A DNA stretch of 64,000 nt from Lingula anatina (Eukaryota > Brachiopoda > Lingulata > Lingulida > Lingulidae), in contig NW_019773925.1 in the NCBI RefSeq assembly GCF_001039355.2, positions 426,066-490,065 of the forward strand, given 5' to 3'. Under the pieces are notes generated by a model. It saw only the letters and a list, made by a program, of their open reading frames with translations, had not been told where the DNA came from and did no database searches. Below, piece by piece: positions 12,307 through 24,902 of the stretch. The position numbers and the translations under genes were made by a program. Position 1 is the first letter of the stretch, and every line of letters starts with the position of its first letter.

Positions 12307-12826
12307 TAGATTTTCTAGATGATGATGTTTGTAGAATTTTAATGAAGTATGCTTTATTTAAATTATGTAGCATTTTATTGTATTAATGTGATTTTATAGA
12401 ATTATTTTATTTCTGTGTTGGCACTATTTTGATTATCTTAATTTTGTTAAGATATTATGGTTTTTTTATTTTCATGAAAGTATGTAATCTGTAAGAAAAC
12501 CAATTTGAAAGTATACTTTTAACCTAGATAGCATTTAGGTTATTTACTAGAATTGACCATGTGATTTAGAATGGTCCCTTACTTTAAAGCTCCACACAGA
12601 ACAGTACTTACATGTATTTCTTCTAACTAGTCTTAACTGTAATCTAGGACTTGATTTGGTAACTTTTGAGTCTGTACAGGTGCTCACGATTATTTTTACT
12701 CAGGCCTGGTTACGAGAGGGTGCACTTGTCTGTTACTTTTGTTTTATTTTGAAAACCTGGATGTAGCTTTATCACATTTGTAATGGTTAGTTGAAGTTTA
12801 AGTTGTAAGTTGAATTTACACAAACA

Positions 12827-12832
12827 AATAAA
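12827..12832 (+). promoter_or_regulatory. Nocturnin polyadenylation signal
   Basis: AATAAA in an AT-rich 3' region about 520 bases after the nocturnin stop codon. No earlier canonical hexamer was noticed between the stop and here. Confidence 0.5.
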
Positions 12833-13471
12833 GGCACTCAATTCTTCAGAAATGCGATAGAGTCAAAAATGGGTCTTATTATTGAGCTCTATATTGTGTG
12901 AGTGCATTTCTATAAATTCAGTAAAAGTCAGATTCTGGAGCAGTTACTGGCATGTCCAAACAAAAGATACATTGAAAATTTAATTTAATGATAAATTAGC
13001 ACTTTTTCTATTATAAACAGTGGAATCTCTAGAGAAGAGTAGGTTTTAAGTTATAATTAAAAATGACTACGACTACATCTGGTCTATGCCGAGCTAGTCT
13101 ACAGAACAAAAGTATATATTTTTACTGGCTAGATCTAATGATTTTCATGTGTCATACTTTTCCAATGGTGCATTAATAATTATGTTAAAATGTTTTTTAA
13201 GAGGAATAGGATTTAACCAGTTTGAGCTGACATTAAAACAGGGTTTATTTCACATTTTATTAGTGGATTATTTTATAGTAAAGTAGTAAATATTAAGTAG
13301 TGAGGTATGTAAAGATGTTCGGTCATGGTGCCCTTCAATATTCAGTATTTTCAATTTATATCTGTGATGTTGCCATGTTTTTTATTGATTTACATTAAAA
13401 TTAAAATGTAGCATTATTGACTTATGTGAAAAAGGCTATGTAGTTTAGAAAATTATGTTTATGCTATGATC

Positions 13472-13816
13472 TTAAAGGGATAATAACTCTTCGTATGATA
13501 TCTTTATTTCACAATAAAAACATTGTTAACAACTCATAGAAATATAATATATTCTGTTTTGCCACAAAAACAGCAGTTATAGCTATTATTCTGATATCTG
13601 AGCTTGTCTTCAGATCACGTGACTTCCATTGATGGCTGTACTCTGTTATAATCTCTTAAGAGATTTTAACGAAAAACCAAACTTTTTAGAAAAAAAACAG
13701 GGACTAACTTTGAATGCAAAAATGGATTCATTAACCATTGGTAAGTATGGGAAAATTGTTGTTTACTCCAGGAAAATTCATTTTTTGGCCAAAACGAAGA
13801 GTTATTATCCCTTTAA
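13472..13816. mobile_element. MITE with 23-bp perfect terminal repeats and TTAA ends
   Basis: The arm 13472-13494 (beginning TTAAAGGGATAATAACTCTT) is perfectly reverse-complemented at 13794-13816. The intervening about 300 bases are AT-rich with no recognisable protein. TTAA at both outer edges would fit a piggyBac-type target site, in which case the mobile unit is 13476-13812. Confidence 0.75.
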
Positions 13817-15765
13817 TGTACTTAAAATGTGGTATGTATTATATAGTTTTGTGAATGATTTTACAAATGGCTTTCACCTACCGGGTGAACTGATAAAAAG
13901 AGAGACAATCTACGATGAAAATCTATTCTTGAAAATACCCAAGCACGGGGGCTCACTTTCTCGAAGCACTCCTCTCAAATATACATTAAAAAGGTGCCTA
14001 ACGCGCCAATTAAGAAAAAAATAAACACATTATTGAAAACTGAGGCTTGGAAGGTATAACCACTGTAAATTGCACAAGAGTGAAAAAAAAAAAAAACAGC
14101 GACCTCGATTCAAAGCGAGCATTTACTATTATTCAGGAATGCGCAATTTGTCCCATAAATTACCACTAATCGAGGCCGTTTTATGAATGAGCGAACATTC
14201 TTGGGACATTTCTCCACAACAGAAAGTCGGAACAGACTACCGACAGAGGAACCACTGGGGTAAATGGGTTACGTAGAAGAGGGTATCCCAATAAAATATC
14301 TTGGTTGATGAAGCTATCGATATCAAGATGATTTATAAACGTCCCTCAGTCAAGCGGTCACCACATGAGAGTTATAGTTTCGAAAGTCGACGATCTATAG
14401 GGTGGATTAAAGTTACACTCTATGGGTTTGAAAATCCACCACAGATGAGTGCTCATTTTTGCCATCCACATCTTCTAATAAAAATTAATATGCATCTTAA
14501 AGACGAATTAAGCCCTTCAATATTTTTCCTGGCGTGTACCTGATGTTGATATTTTTAGAAGACGGTCGCTGGTTATAATAACTGGCCAGTAATTTTAAAC
14601 TAAATCAACATTTTAAAAATTTAAAAATTAAAGGTCGAATCCAAGTGCAGAAATGGAAAGATAAATGATTCGTGAAAAAGAAGAAATTGCTCATTTCTCC
14701 GGAATATCCATTTTGGCGGGTAAATCTATGGAGTTTCCCTTTAAGCTGATATCACTACATGCATCTACTGGTGTGCTGGCGCGAACACTTGACCAGTGCC
14801 TGTGTCAGGAAATTATCTCTCAGTCAATCTTATTTATACGTGTAGCATCATTATTGAATAAAAAACTATATAATCACAATAAAAGTCTGGCCATCAGAAC
14901 ACATAAACTTTTTAAAGACTTTTCCAATATATGATAACAAAATGTTTTGTTCATAGCATAACAGACATTCATTTATTTGCGCTTAAAACATCGACAAACT
15001 CTGAATATCGCATCGTCACAGGTAAAGTACGTACGCAGTAACAATACAGTGAACAGGCCGACTTTCTTCCGTTTCGACTTCACGACATGTCCGATTGAAA
15101 AAAAAATCAATAAAAAACAAGGAATTTTAGAAAACGATGCTAAAATTGAAAGCCTCGAGATCTAGAAAGGGCTATCCTTTGCAGGGACTGGGAAAGGGGG
15201 CAACGTAAGCGCATGCATGGGTGGTAAGTAGAGGGTACGCTGTATAACATTAAAATTACAAGCATACATTCCAACTGAGACTCAGAGTTGTCGGTTTCAG
15301 CGGCTATGCACATTACAGTCACGTCGTTTACCATCTTGTCTTCATTCCTGTCATCCAGAACACAGAAAAAACAAAAACAAAAAAAAAAATCAATATTTTG
15401 TCTAATATCAAATATGTGCGTCTGCTATGCTAAAATCGAGGTTTAATATGGTGCTTCAGAAAATCAGAATGTGACAGAGATTAGGACACAAATGGTCTAA
15501 CGTTAACGTTCTTACATTTCTTGTTTATGTGGACCTTTTTCAGTCTTTTCATGCTACAGAAATTGAGAAATCACATTAGTTGGCGGACTCCTCCAAATTT
15601 AAAACAACAGTCAACAGGAAACTTGCTTCTTTAGATATGCTACATTCTTCCTGGAAATCGTGCATACGGTGCAACGAAAACCAGGATGTGTCACAAATGG
15701 TGTAACCGCTATGTCATTATTTGGTGCATGCGACGCCAATCATCCCACGAGCACCTAAACTGTGG
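13817..15765. other. Intergenic DNA between nocturnin and the acyltransferase
   Basis: AT-rich sequence with several short open frames (for example 13629-14024, 14301-14543, 14665-14934). None shows a known domain, splice context or biased composition. I see no gene here. The two flanking genes are convergent. Confidence 0.45.
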
Positions 15766-17193
15766 CTAAAGAATGGCGCGATTCAAGACCTCTTGAATTT
15801 CTTTAGCATACGCTTCGGCCTCTTCCTCAGTGGAGATGTTCGAGTACCAATTCAGGGTCCACACCAGTTTCCCCCTCACCGACATCAGAAAGTGCATGAA
15901 AGGTGGGCAAATATTGGCTCCGTTGGTACCCCACAAAACCTTGGTGACCTCCACGCTGGACCCTGGTTGACCGGCGGTCATTATTGGATCCACGTTGCCA
16001 ATATTGGACACCCCAAAAGCATCGGCAGCTCTCTCTCCGCGAGCTCTCTGTGCCGGCATTTTCTTTCCCAAACTCTCGTAGCTCACTAGGCGGCTAGCTA
16101 GTCGAAGCATCTGAATAGGTCTGGTTTGGTCGCCGATGTATTCGTGGATCTCCGTTGTAACTCGTCGTGCGATGGACCAGAAGTATGAGGGGTCTGACAC
16201 GTTGCTCGTCACTTCAACGGGGTTTAATAGCGATGCCACTGCATGAAACCCCATGAAATCGGGAGCCAAAACCGGCCTGCAAAATCGCCTGTAGTCAGCT
16301 ATGTAGTTGGAGCCCATCTTGATTTTTGTGATTTCAGGGTTCTTCGCTCTTATGACGTGAAGAAGTGCAATATAGGCTGCAGCTGTGACTGCCCCTTGCA
16401 CCGTGACCTTCTCAGCCCTACATCGCTCTAGGAGGGGCGCCATTGGAATAGAAAAATCATAAAAATAAGTCCCGATTTTCACGTCAGGTTCTCTTTGGAC
16501 ACGAGCTGGATACTGTTTCATATACTCATTTACTCCCCTCCGCATTAATTTGGCTATTACAAAAAGCAATTTGAGAAAGCCGAAAAACCCCAACTGAATC
16601 TCTGGCGGCAAAGCCTCTTCCATGCATGGCGCTATCGGTAATATCTCTGCCTCATCTTGGTCGACACAGCCATCTACTGCTAAATTCAGATTTCGTACGA
16701 TGTCATTCATGACGAACACACCGCTTTTGCCATCCAAAATGGCATGGTTGAAAACCATTATAAGAACGTAGGACTTCTTGTCTTCCGTTCCTTCCAACTC
16801 CTCCATTTCCAACAAATCTGCAAACCAAAGAGGACCGGCTGATGCATCGATTTTCTTGTCACCAGCTTCTGCTGCAATTTGATGCCAATCTGTTGCTTTT
16901 CTCGTTGTCAAGTTGAGACAACCTTCCCAGTTGTCGATGGGGACGTAGTACCTGTAACCGGCGCTATTTTTGATAACTTTAACTCTCAATAGTGGGTGTT
17001 TTCGGGTGACGGCCTGTAACGATTTCAGCATCATCTCGTGAGTTATTTCAGTTTTTGATTTGAGAAACACAGCAAATGTGACAGGAAATGAAACAGTTTC
17101 TCCAAGGGCTACACAGCCATCCTCGTTAAAGCCCAGCTTGCGAATAGCGCCATCAGGTGGCTCATCCCTCTCTCTTCTGAACCGTCTGAACAT
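15766..17193 (-). CDS. Intronless condensation/PapA-type HxxxD acyltransferase
   Basis: Encodes 475 aa starting at the first ATG (17193); an upstream in-frame TTG is not a plausible start. The fold signature is that of CoA-dependent acyltransferases (chloramphenicol acetyltransferase, NRPS condensation, PapA and alcohol acetyltransferase relatives). An N-terminal RKHPLLRV motif at about 65-72 is followed by the active-site stretch NHAILDG (about 149-155). Its His150 and Asp154 match HxxxD, while the first His of the fuller HHxxxDG form is replaced by Asn. A C-terminal SNIGNV motif follows. The expected activity is acyl transfer from an acyl-CoA or carrier to an alcohol or amine; the substrate is unknown. 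A hydrophobic stretch (about 202-217) could be membrane-associating. The coding region has no intron, but a strong acceptor (TTTTTTCAG) just before 17311 indicates a spliced 5' UTR, so it is a functional nuclear gene and not contamination. Homologues are mostly bacterial and fungal, from memory. Confidence 0.85.
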   Translation of the reverse strand: MFRRFRRERDEPPDGAIRKLGFNEDGCVALGETVSFPVTFAVFLKSKTEITHEMMLKSLQAVTRKHPLLRVKVIKNSAGYRYYVPIDNWEGCLNLTTRKATDWHQIAAEAGDKKIDASAGPLWFADLLEMEELEGTEDKKSYVLIMVFNHAILDGKSGVFVMNDIVRNLNLAVDGCVDQDEAEILPIAPCMEEALPPEIQLGFFGFLKLLFVIAKLMRRGVNEYMKQYPARVQREPDVKIGTYFYDFSIPMAPLLERCRAEKVTVQGAVTAAAYIALLHVIRAKNPEITKIKMGSNYIADYRRFCRPVLAPDFMGFHAVASLLNPVEVTSNVSDPSYFWSIARRVTTEIHEYIGDQTRPIQMLRLASRLVSYESLGKKMPAQRARGERAADAFGVSNIGNVDPIMTAGQPGSSVEVTKVLWGTNGANICPPFMHFLMSVRGKLVWTLNWYSNISTEEEAEAYAKEIQEVLNRAIL

Positions 17194-17311
17194 GGCGATT
17201 GGTGCTGATCTGCTCAATTGTCAAAATTTGGAATGAAACATGCAAACCTCGCAGAGCATTAAGAGAAATGAGCGAGTTGGGGTCCTAGGTCCTATCCTAA
17301 TTTATGTCTGC

Positions 17312-18213
17312 CTGAAAAAAGAAGAAAACTAAAAATAAATTAAAATAAACATAACTGAGGAGTTAAAGGGAAATGGTAGCGATATAACATGTTGTTTATA
17401 CGGATAGGCCTACTCATTCTAAATTAGTTTTATGGTAATCAGTGGATACCTTACCTAGAAGAAAAAATATAGCTATATGCTTTGTGATTTATATCCTATC
17501 TGCCAAGAGGAAAAGACATCAATATTTGTATCTTTATTCGGACGGAGTTAAGTCGCAGGCCTAACGAATCAAAATCACGGTACATTTGATCAATGAAGAT
17601 ATAAATCAACATACTGCCTTTCCGTAACACTTTCACACCCCATGTCACGAAAATTGAAATCAAAAGAAAAAAAACCCCGACCATCCATGTCTAGATTCAA
17701 TAGAAATCAAGTAAGCAGATTTCCGCCGTGACACAGCCTGCCGACCTCACAAAAGAAGCAGGCGGGGTAGGGGTAGGGGTAGGGTGGTGGAAAAAGTCGC
17801 TCTTTTCGGCCCTCTCTCCCATGATGATCGAATGAAGCCATATGAACGGAGGTCAGATTGTATTTTATGTCCAATCTTAGGAAGGATGGGACTGAATAAA
17901 CATATTTTTTATTGTAAGCTAGGGGAGGAAGGGGGGGGGGGCGGGGCGGGGCGCACTCCACCCTATCTTTGATGATGACGAGCGCATGTATTTATGGAAT
18001 ATTCATATTACAGTGCATGTTTGGAGCTGTCTCGACATTCTAAATAGGCACTAGTAGCTACATAGGTATTATCCCGATTATCGCTGTGTGTTATCACTAT
18101 TGATCGCCACCCGAGATGATAATGTTAATTGAGGGCACACTGAGCAGCCATATCTTGGATTCTAAGGTTACATAAAAACGCCAATATTTTTATTATAAAA
18201 GTAGTGGCGGTGG
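17312..18213. other. Upstream flank of the acyltransferase gene
   Basis: Non-coding sequence 5' of the acyltransferase 5' UTR exon. It contains a GGGGTA-rich stretch near 17762-17790 and a G/C-homopolymer stretch near 17921-17952. No promoter element was recognised with confidence. Confidence 0.4.
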
Positions 18214-18269
18214 TGGTGGTGGTGTGTGTGTGTGTGTGTGTGCATGTATGTGGGCCTGTGTGAATGCGC

Positions 18270-18302
<33 letters not shown>
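18214..18302. repeat. GT-rich compound microsatellite
   Basis: Begins with GGT repeats, continues as GT dinucleotides with short interruptions, and ends next to the small MITE at 18308. Confidence 0.9.
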
Positions 18303-18306
<4 letters not shown>

Positions 18307-18307
18307 T

Positions 18308-18475
18308 CAGGGGCGGACCCAGAACTATTTTCTGACAGTCTTCCAAATTATCTTTGTTGATTCACCCTCTAATTCTGACCGTCTTCCAACATGAAAAATT
18401 GGATACCTGTCAATGTAAACTTGAAAATCTGACCGTCTTCCGGAAGACCCAGAAGACGGCCTAAATCCGCCCCTG
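18308..18475. mobile_element. 168-bp MITE with CAGGGGCGGA termini
   Basis: Starts CAGGGGCGGACCC and ends with the complement of CAGGGGCGGATTT, flanked on both sides by TACGT as a target-site duplication candidate. It carries three internal copies of a CTGACmGTCTTCC motif and no open frame. The termini recall hAT-type elements. A 5-bp duplication is shorter than the usual 8 bp, so the superfamily is open. Confidence 0.75.
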
Positions 18476-19641
18476 TACGTGTGTGCCCTCAGGTGACCAC
18501 GTATAATCACTTCCTATACCACATGCAGTACATGCCTCTGTGGTCAGTACGTGGTTGTGTCAGTGCTTTAATTTGAACGTCACATAATGCTGCCGATATA
18601 CATCAGCCGTAAACATTTATACTTACGTCAAGCAGAACGGTCGTCACTGCGTTTGTCAGCTAATGGAATGGCTCTACTGAGGCTATTGGAAACCCAGTTT
18701 TTTTACTGAATAACAGGGAAATGTGGGTCAAAATGTGGGATTTCAGGTGGACGGAAAGACCAACGTCACTAGTAAAGCTGTACATGGAAATCAATGTATG
18801 AAAGCAGGTACACAAAGAGTCTCTTCCGGGGTCTGCTTGCCTTTTGTGAGACAGCGGCGTCCATGGTAGATGACACGAGCTCAACTGATGCAATTGTGTC
18901 ATTGTGAATGTCACGTCCTCTCAAGTCACGTTCTCCCTACACCTTTATCACAGGTTTAATGAATTTACTTGCTGTCAAAATATGCAATATGAAACAAGTG
19001 CATTAAATTTCCACGCTTTAGGTGCACAACACGGTTTTTGAGCCGTTTACGTTGAATTTTTAAGTGAGCATTTTACGATATAAGTAATAATCTGAATAAT
19101 AACAATCCGATTTCCTCTGTACAGAAAGCGGGTTGGCTAATGGCATTTTCAGAAAATCATAAGAACATACATCCACAATTTATAGGAAGAAATTCATATT
19201 TTTATAAACAAAACCCATGCACCATCTGACCATTTTCTTGTGGTTTTCAGTGAATTCTCCTGCACAGGCCTATCGAAAACAAAGTTTCTTTAAAAACATA
19301 CGACACGTGTACCTGAAGTCTTTAAGTATTCATTTTTTTTTCAGATCATACTTCACAGTCTGCATAATCATTGAACAATATGCACGGCGAATATACTGCT
19401 TATTTTAATATTTATTACCAGCAGAAACACGTTAAATAAAAGACTGATAGAAAATTTGCTGAAATAGACTTACAACCATCAACAAACTAGATATTATATA
19501 CTGAAAAAAGATTTTATGATACCTGGCATATACTCTACATGTTGTACTAGTGTGACTCGTTTCAAAAGTTTTTTGTCTTTTATCGTGGATGTTGTTTAGA
19601 CTACTCTTTGACATTTTGTTAACATTCTAACACAACATAAA

Positions 19642-20185
19642 GAGCGCATTCTCAACGAATTAAGCCAGGCTTTACAAAGCCGGTGACCTAAAAATGGCGG
19701 ACGTACATGAAAGAAAAACCGCCTAATCTTTTAATAGTCTCTCCGCCTCTCACACGCCTCCCCACACGTCGTCCCTGCGGGGTACAGTAATTAAATCTCG
19801 GCTCCGAACATTAATATTTCCGTGAATATCTCTGGTGATATTATCTCCTTAGATAGTCGATTCATTGCTGCTCTACGGGCCAAATTATTCCTTTTTCGTC
19901 TCTGTTTTCAAAGATAATAGAACAGAAGAGCTTTTTTTTCGATCGCCTTCAGCCGCTATGCCTTCTTCACCACGAGTTTAACTGATGAGCATGCGCACTT
20001 AATATTTCTCAGGTAGCTTCCGCATGGCGAACGGAGCCGAGATTTAATTACTGTACCCCGCAGGGACGACGTGTGGGGAGGCGGAGAGACTATTAAAAGA
20101 TTAGGCGGTTTTTCTTTCATGTACGTCCGCCATTTTTAGGTCACCGGCTTTGTAAAGCCTGGCTTAATTCGTTGAGAATGCGCTC
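19642..20185. mobile_element. 544-bp foldback MITE with about 155-bp arms
   Basis: The left arm 19642-19806 (begins GAGCGCATTCTCAACGAATT) is reverse-complemented almost perfectly at 20032-20185. The left arm differs by an 11-base insertion near 19755. The arms contain AAAATGGCGGACGTACATG. The central about 225 bases are unrelated to the arms and non-coding. Flanks share only AAA, so the target duplication is unclear. The near identity of the arms argues for a recent insertion. Confidence 0.85.
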
Positions 20186-23100
20186 AAAGACTGCAATCTC
20201 AAAGCCATGTGTTATAACAATAATTTTTGTTTCTTTCCGCATTGATAATTATAAATTCATACACTTGATCTTAATGTTATGATGTCATTTGTTAGTTGCA
20301 CTATGCTGTTGGTGCGATGGGACTTCACACCCGTAAAATGACATTTTAATAGATGGTATTTATGTAACTTATTCAGTTCAGTTCAGTTTACGAAATTTAT
20401 ATGCCAACTGCACCTTGTTAGCTGCACGGCTTTAAAAATGAAATACAAATACCAGTATTTTATTATGCATGCTGCCGTGGAACATGAGCAATTGTGTGCA
20501 TCAGGGTAGGTGGGAATTATCTATATACCATACAACTGCTCAGAATGACAGAAAGAGCAGGCATATGAGTCTTGACGGCTGCTTAATTCGCTAAGGCAAC
20601 GAGGGGACAACGAGTAGCAGACAACACGTTGTAGAACATTTCCGACTCACCTCACTACGAAGGTAAAATGACTTGATATTCACTTTAACTCTGGTCACAG
20701 CTTAAGATGCGCAATAATCGATAAATCGGTAGAAATTAATCTAGGTCAGTTATATGTAATTGCAAGCAAAGTTTGTAAATAAGTGTGAAATCTAAATGTT
20801 TCTGAGAACTATGTATAACTCTTATTGGAACTTGTGTAAGCAACAAACGATTTTTTTCTTTGAGGGGATGGGTGACTACTTAATATGAGGATATGTTAGG
20901 AAAAAAACGTGTTTGAAATTAGTCATTCCAATTTTGTGTTTCCATTCCATAACTCACCTTAAATTTTTATCACTCGATGTTTGTATTTAGCTTTTTTATA
21001 TAAAAAAGTCCGTTTGTGCTGCTCCAAGAAGACCACATCTCCGGTCTATTATAAGAAGGACGGCAAGTTTTTCCACCCATCCCGCGTTTTTCTTAAAGGT
21101 TTTCCTGCTTAGATAACGAGATGTAATATTTTTTATAATTGATTTTCTTGCTTCATTTATGCATTTATGCTCATAGAACCTATACGTAGTGCAAAATCAA
21201 AATTTTGATTTCCAGTCTCAAACGAACTATGTATTCTGAGAGTTGACATAGTTGCTCTCACTATAGCAAAATGAAAGATCTAAGAAACAAAATTAAACCA
21301 AGGCCTGCCCATTAAATACACTTTTACCTACCTCCACCTACACTTATACGCAAGAAAAACAGGACGTGCCAACACAGCGAAAAGACGGGTATAATCATCC
21401 AATTCATACCAGTTCACCACTTTTTAACGTTCAGGTCGAGTTACACATATAACAATCGACTTTGACCTTATACGAATATGATCAAATATTTTTTCACAAT
21501 AGCACAAAAGTGTTTTGTTAGCGCTGGCAGTCAAAAATCGGCTGAAGGGCTTCTGCGTGAATAGCAGGTGGGTATTAGAAACGGGGCATACCTTGCGCTG
21601 GGGTCCGTGTGGGCCGTGGATTGTAAGGGTGTGTCTGGAGAAAGAGAAGAGAGAAAAGCAGACGGCAGCGAGGTCCGTCAGTCCTCCATAAATCAGCCAA
21701 AGAACTTTAGGTAATACTTGGTAGGTGTTACTCTACTGAAGGACGAAAGTAAGCAAACAGAAAGTTCTCGATGGTACTTCATGATTGAAAAGTAAACGCC
21801 TATTTACACGTGCATTTAGCATTTGTGTGTGGCTTTATGGTGAAAAAATAACAGCCTGACTTACATACAACGTTAAAACAGACTCTGAGTCTTGATCGTA
21901 CTCCTTCTAAAGGTTTTAGTGATATAATCGTTGCTGCATTAGGATTTATATACGTATTGTAATGCTGGTTTCATAGGACGAGGTCCTAAGAGTCGTCTCT
22001 TAGCTAGGAGCAACTAAATGCGTGATGAAGTTGGTAAATTTTTTTACTGTGGACCTCTCGAGCCTCTGGCGTAATCTGAAAATTGTAATAAAATAAAGCA
22101 GGCGTGCCTTTAGGGGAATATATTGGAACGTAAGTATATATAGTTTTATATACCAATATGGAGTTAAACTTGACTGTGGTTTAGGGTAGTATTGCCACTA
22201 ACAGCCGAGTATAGGAGAGGCTGCTGTTGAGTGTACCGTATGTGGTAAGTATAGGCAATATTTTGATCCCTTCAAACCAATTTAGTCGGTAGAGTCGTTA
22301 AAAACGGGAAAAATCCGCCAGAGTTCAATATTGACCCGGCTAACATTTCCATCTTTGTATATGAATAGTACAGTGAACTGATTGAGCTGTTTTAAAAGCA
22401 CCAAAAACCGGTTTCATATTTTCTGAGTGACGTCATGACATTCGACCATTGCCCGGCCTCGGCTAGAAATCTGGCGCATCTTTGAACTGTCTGACGATTG
22501 CAGAATTAAACAAGTGTCCATTTACGTCCGTGAACGACTGGAAAAATTCTAAATGGACTGTTAGATTTATTTTTGAGGACCACCTCTTATCACAGACATC
22601 GTGTTAAAACATAAAGGCGGGAGAAGTAACCCTCACATTACTGTCACCTGACGACGTGATTGTAGGTCTATCAATTTGAAATATGACAGTTCACACCTGT
22701 AAGTGGAGTAAGTCGCGTGCTATGAATTCATATACTACACCTTGATAATAATAATAGAAATGTAATAAATTTGGGAAATTGAAAGTGGCAAATATCTGGC
22801 CACAAAATCGGCAAAAGCACTTTCACATGTCGAACGTTTTGAGGGGTGCGGTGCAATTTTTCAGTATTTCTGCAGGCTCAGGTAAGCCCTCTCTCCCCTC
22901 TTTGTAAGAGACAGGGCTGAAGATGTATTTAGTTTTAGTCTCTATCTCTCTGGAAGTCACTGAAAACCACAGCTACCGGTGAAACAAAATGGTGAAGCGC
23001 AGGATTACACTGGCTAAAGACCCGTACCAATACAAAGTGCTGCATAAAAAAGAGATTGAAGTTAAGACCGTGTATCAATATTTGTTCACAGAAGGATTTA

Positions 23101-24897
23101 TACATGGTTGTAAAGTAACAGTTTTGAAAAGACAATATTGACTGCAGTGACCAGAATTTTTTTTACTAACATCTACATTTACACCAGTACCTGGTTTGAA
23201 GTAGTAATAGTAAGTTTTTTTTATTCAACGGGAAAAATAATGATATCAGAACCGACGGGTGTCATCATACTGGAGCACGTGACTTTTTGGGACTGACCAC
23301 ACCCGTTGGCTAGCCGAGATCAGAGGTCAAGAGCTTATAATAAAACACCAGGTAGCTCTGCTGAACGAGTTCCCTTTCAGTACAGGATAATCCCACTTCG
23401 GTAGCCTACTGTTAATCTTGATCCCAACAAGAAAGAATTCGGAATAATGTGACATTCCCCGTGGAGGGAGATTTACTTGGTGGGGAGACTTGTTATATGT
23501 TGCCTGTACGGTATTCCGGCGCCGTGATGTAACGGGGTCATTACGATGTTGCCACCTCGCTTCATTAACCTGGGTTGGCGGCAGTAAGAGACTTGGCAAA
23601 GGTTTGACATTGTCAGGACAGCCGCAAAGACCGAGTACTTCTTTATGTTGAGCACAGTTTACTGAAGATGACAATAATTTTACCTTCGACAGGGCACTAG
23701 ATATGCCTTAGAATCAGTTTGTAAGTATGACGTGTAATGTATATGTTAAGACATGAACGTGGCATATATTTCAATTTAGGCTTTGTTTGCTTATAGTCTG
23801 TACCCCACCTTATTGATTTTGGTTTATTGAATTTGACATAAGGTGTGTCTGGAGACTACGTGAAACCACACATCTCCAACCTCCCGAAATGCTCAGTCTT
23901 AGTTTTTGATGATATGCTTCGTGAACGCATTCCGACACTTTGGAATATTAGCTGTTTTTTCACTTTGCATAAGCTTTCGGTGTAGTCCTTAATGTATATT
24001 ACAGCCTGGATACATGTTGGAGTCGTGCGTGAGCGCGCACGTGGGTGTGTGTGTGTGTGTGTAGGGGGGGGGGGGATGGGGAAGGGGCTTCGACCCCAAC
24101 CAACACATTATTTTCAAGCACGTCAGTCATAAGCGCATGATGCTAGGGGCTAAGTTTTATGCGCCCTCCCGCCCCCATTTATGAATAGTTAGCCCCCCTT
24201 TAAAATATTGGTATCTGAGCGCCTACTGTTTGTTGAGTTACTGTTCAGCCACCTGTCAGTAACAATAGGTCTGGTCAGCGTGAAGCAAATTGAATATTTG
24301 TGCAAACACCGTGCACTGGAGAAAGGTGTGCTGTGCAATAACGGATTGTTACTTGTTGTGTGGACACTTGTTACAATGTAGAGTAGAACCCGGCGCTTTC
24401 AATAGTTCTAGGGTTCAAAGCACCACAGTTATAAAAATGCTCAGATCTGTTAGGATATTAAGCTGTCAACGCAGCTACAGTACCCCCTTAAACACCATGT
24501 TCTTAATAATAATGATAAAAAAACGAATAGAATGCTCCTCAATGAGTGCATTGAATTAAGTACTTTGAGGTTCACTGGTCATCGACCGTCATTATGATGA
24601 CCACCCTTTATTTTAATTATTGGGTGTGTTCATGTAATGTTTGATAGTGGAAGAAGGGTCGCATTGTCCGGCTCATAGGCTTATTGTGTTTACAGAACAC
24701 CCTTACTGGTCTTGCGCGACAACCCGATTTATCTGGCGTTGATGCGTATGTACTGTAGAATGTTACGCTTAAAACCTTGGTATATCTAAGTATATTCGTT
24801 TAGTTCATTGAATCGACATAACGAAAAAAATGCATTACCATATTACATCTTGTGTGTGTGAAAAGATTGGTTTACTTTTGGTGCCCTTATTTTCCAG
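20186..24897. other. Intergenic and probable 5' UTR-intron DNA, no gene seen
   Basis: About 4.7 kb without a supported coding region. A minus-strand segment near 21634-21593 is bounded by a possible acceptor (TTTCTCCAG) and donor (AAG|GTATGC) and could be an untranslated exon of the acyltransferase; this is weak. A GT repeat followed by a G tract occurs at 24041-24075. Non-coding first exon(s) of the NXPE-like gene should lie here, because that gene begins with a spliced exon. Confidence 0.4.
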
Positions 24898-24902
24898 GAA
24901 CG

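Noticed and set aside
13629-14934. Several plus-strand frames between nocturnin and the acyltransferase
   Set aside because: The first starts inside a MITE and runs out of it. The others lack domains and codon bias.
15721-16089. 122-aa plus-strand frame opposite the acyltransferase
   Set aside because: It is the antisense shadow of a clear coding exon.
23473-23655. Minus-strand frame resembling a neuropeptide precursor (hydrophobic start, KR site, compact length)
   Set aside because: Its first codon is GTG, an in-frame TAA lies two codons upstream, and no exon with an ATG could be joined. The overlapping frame 23327-23674 begins at TTG and shows no domain.
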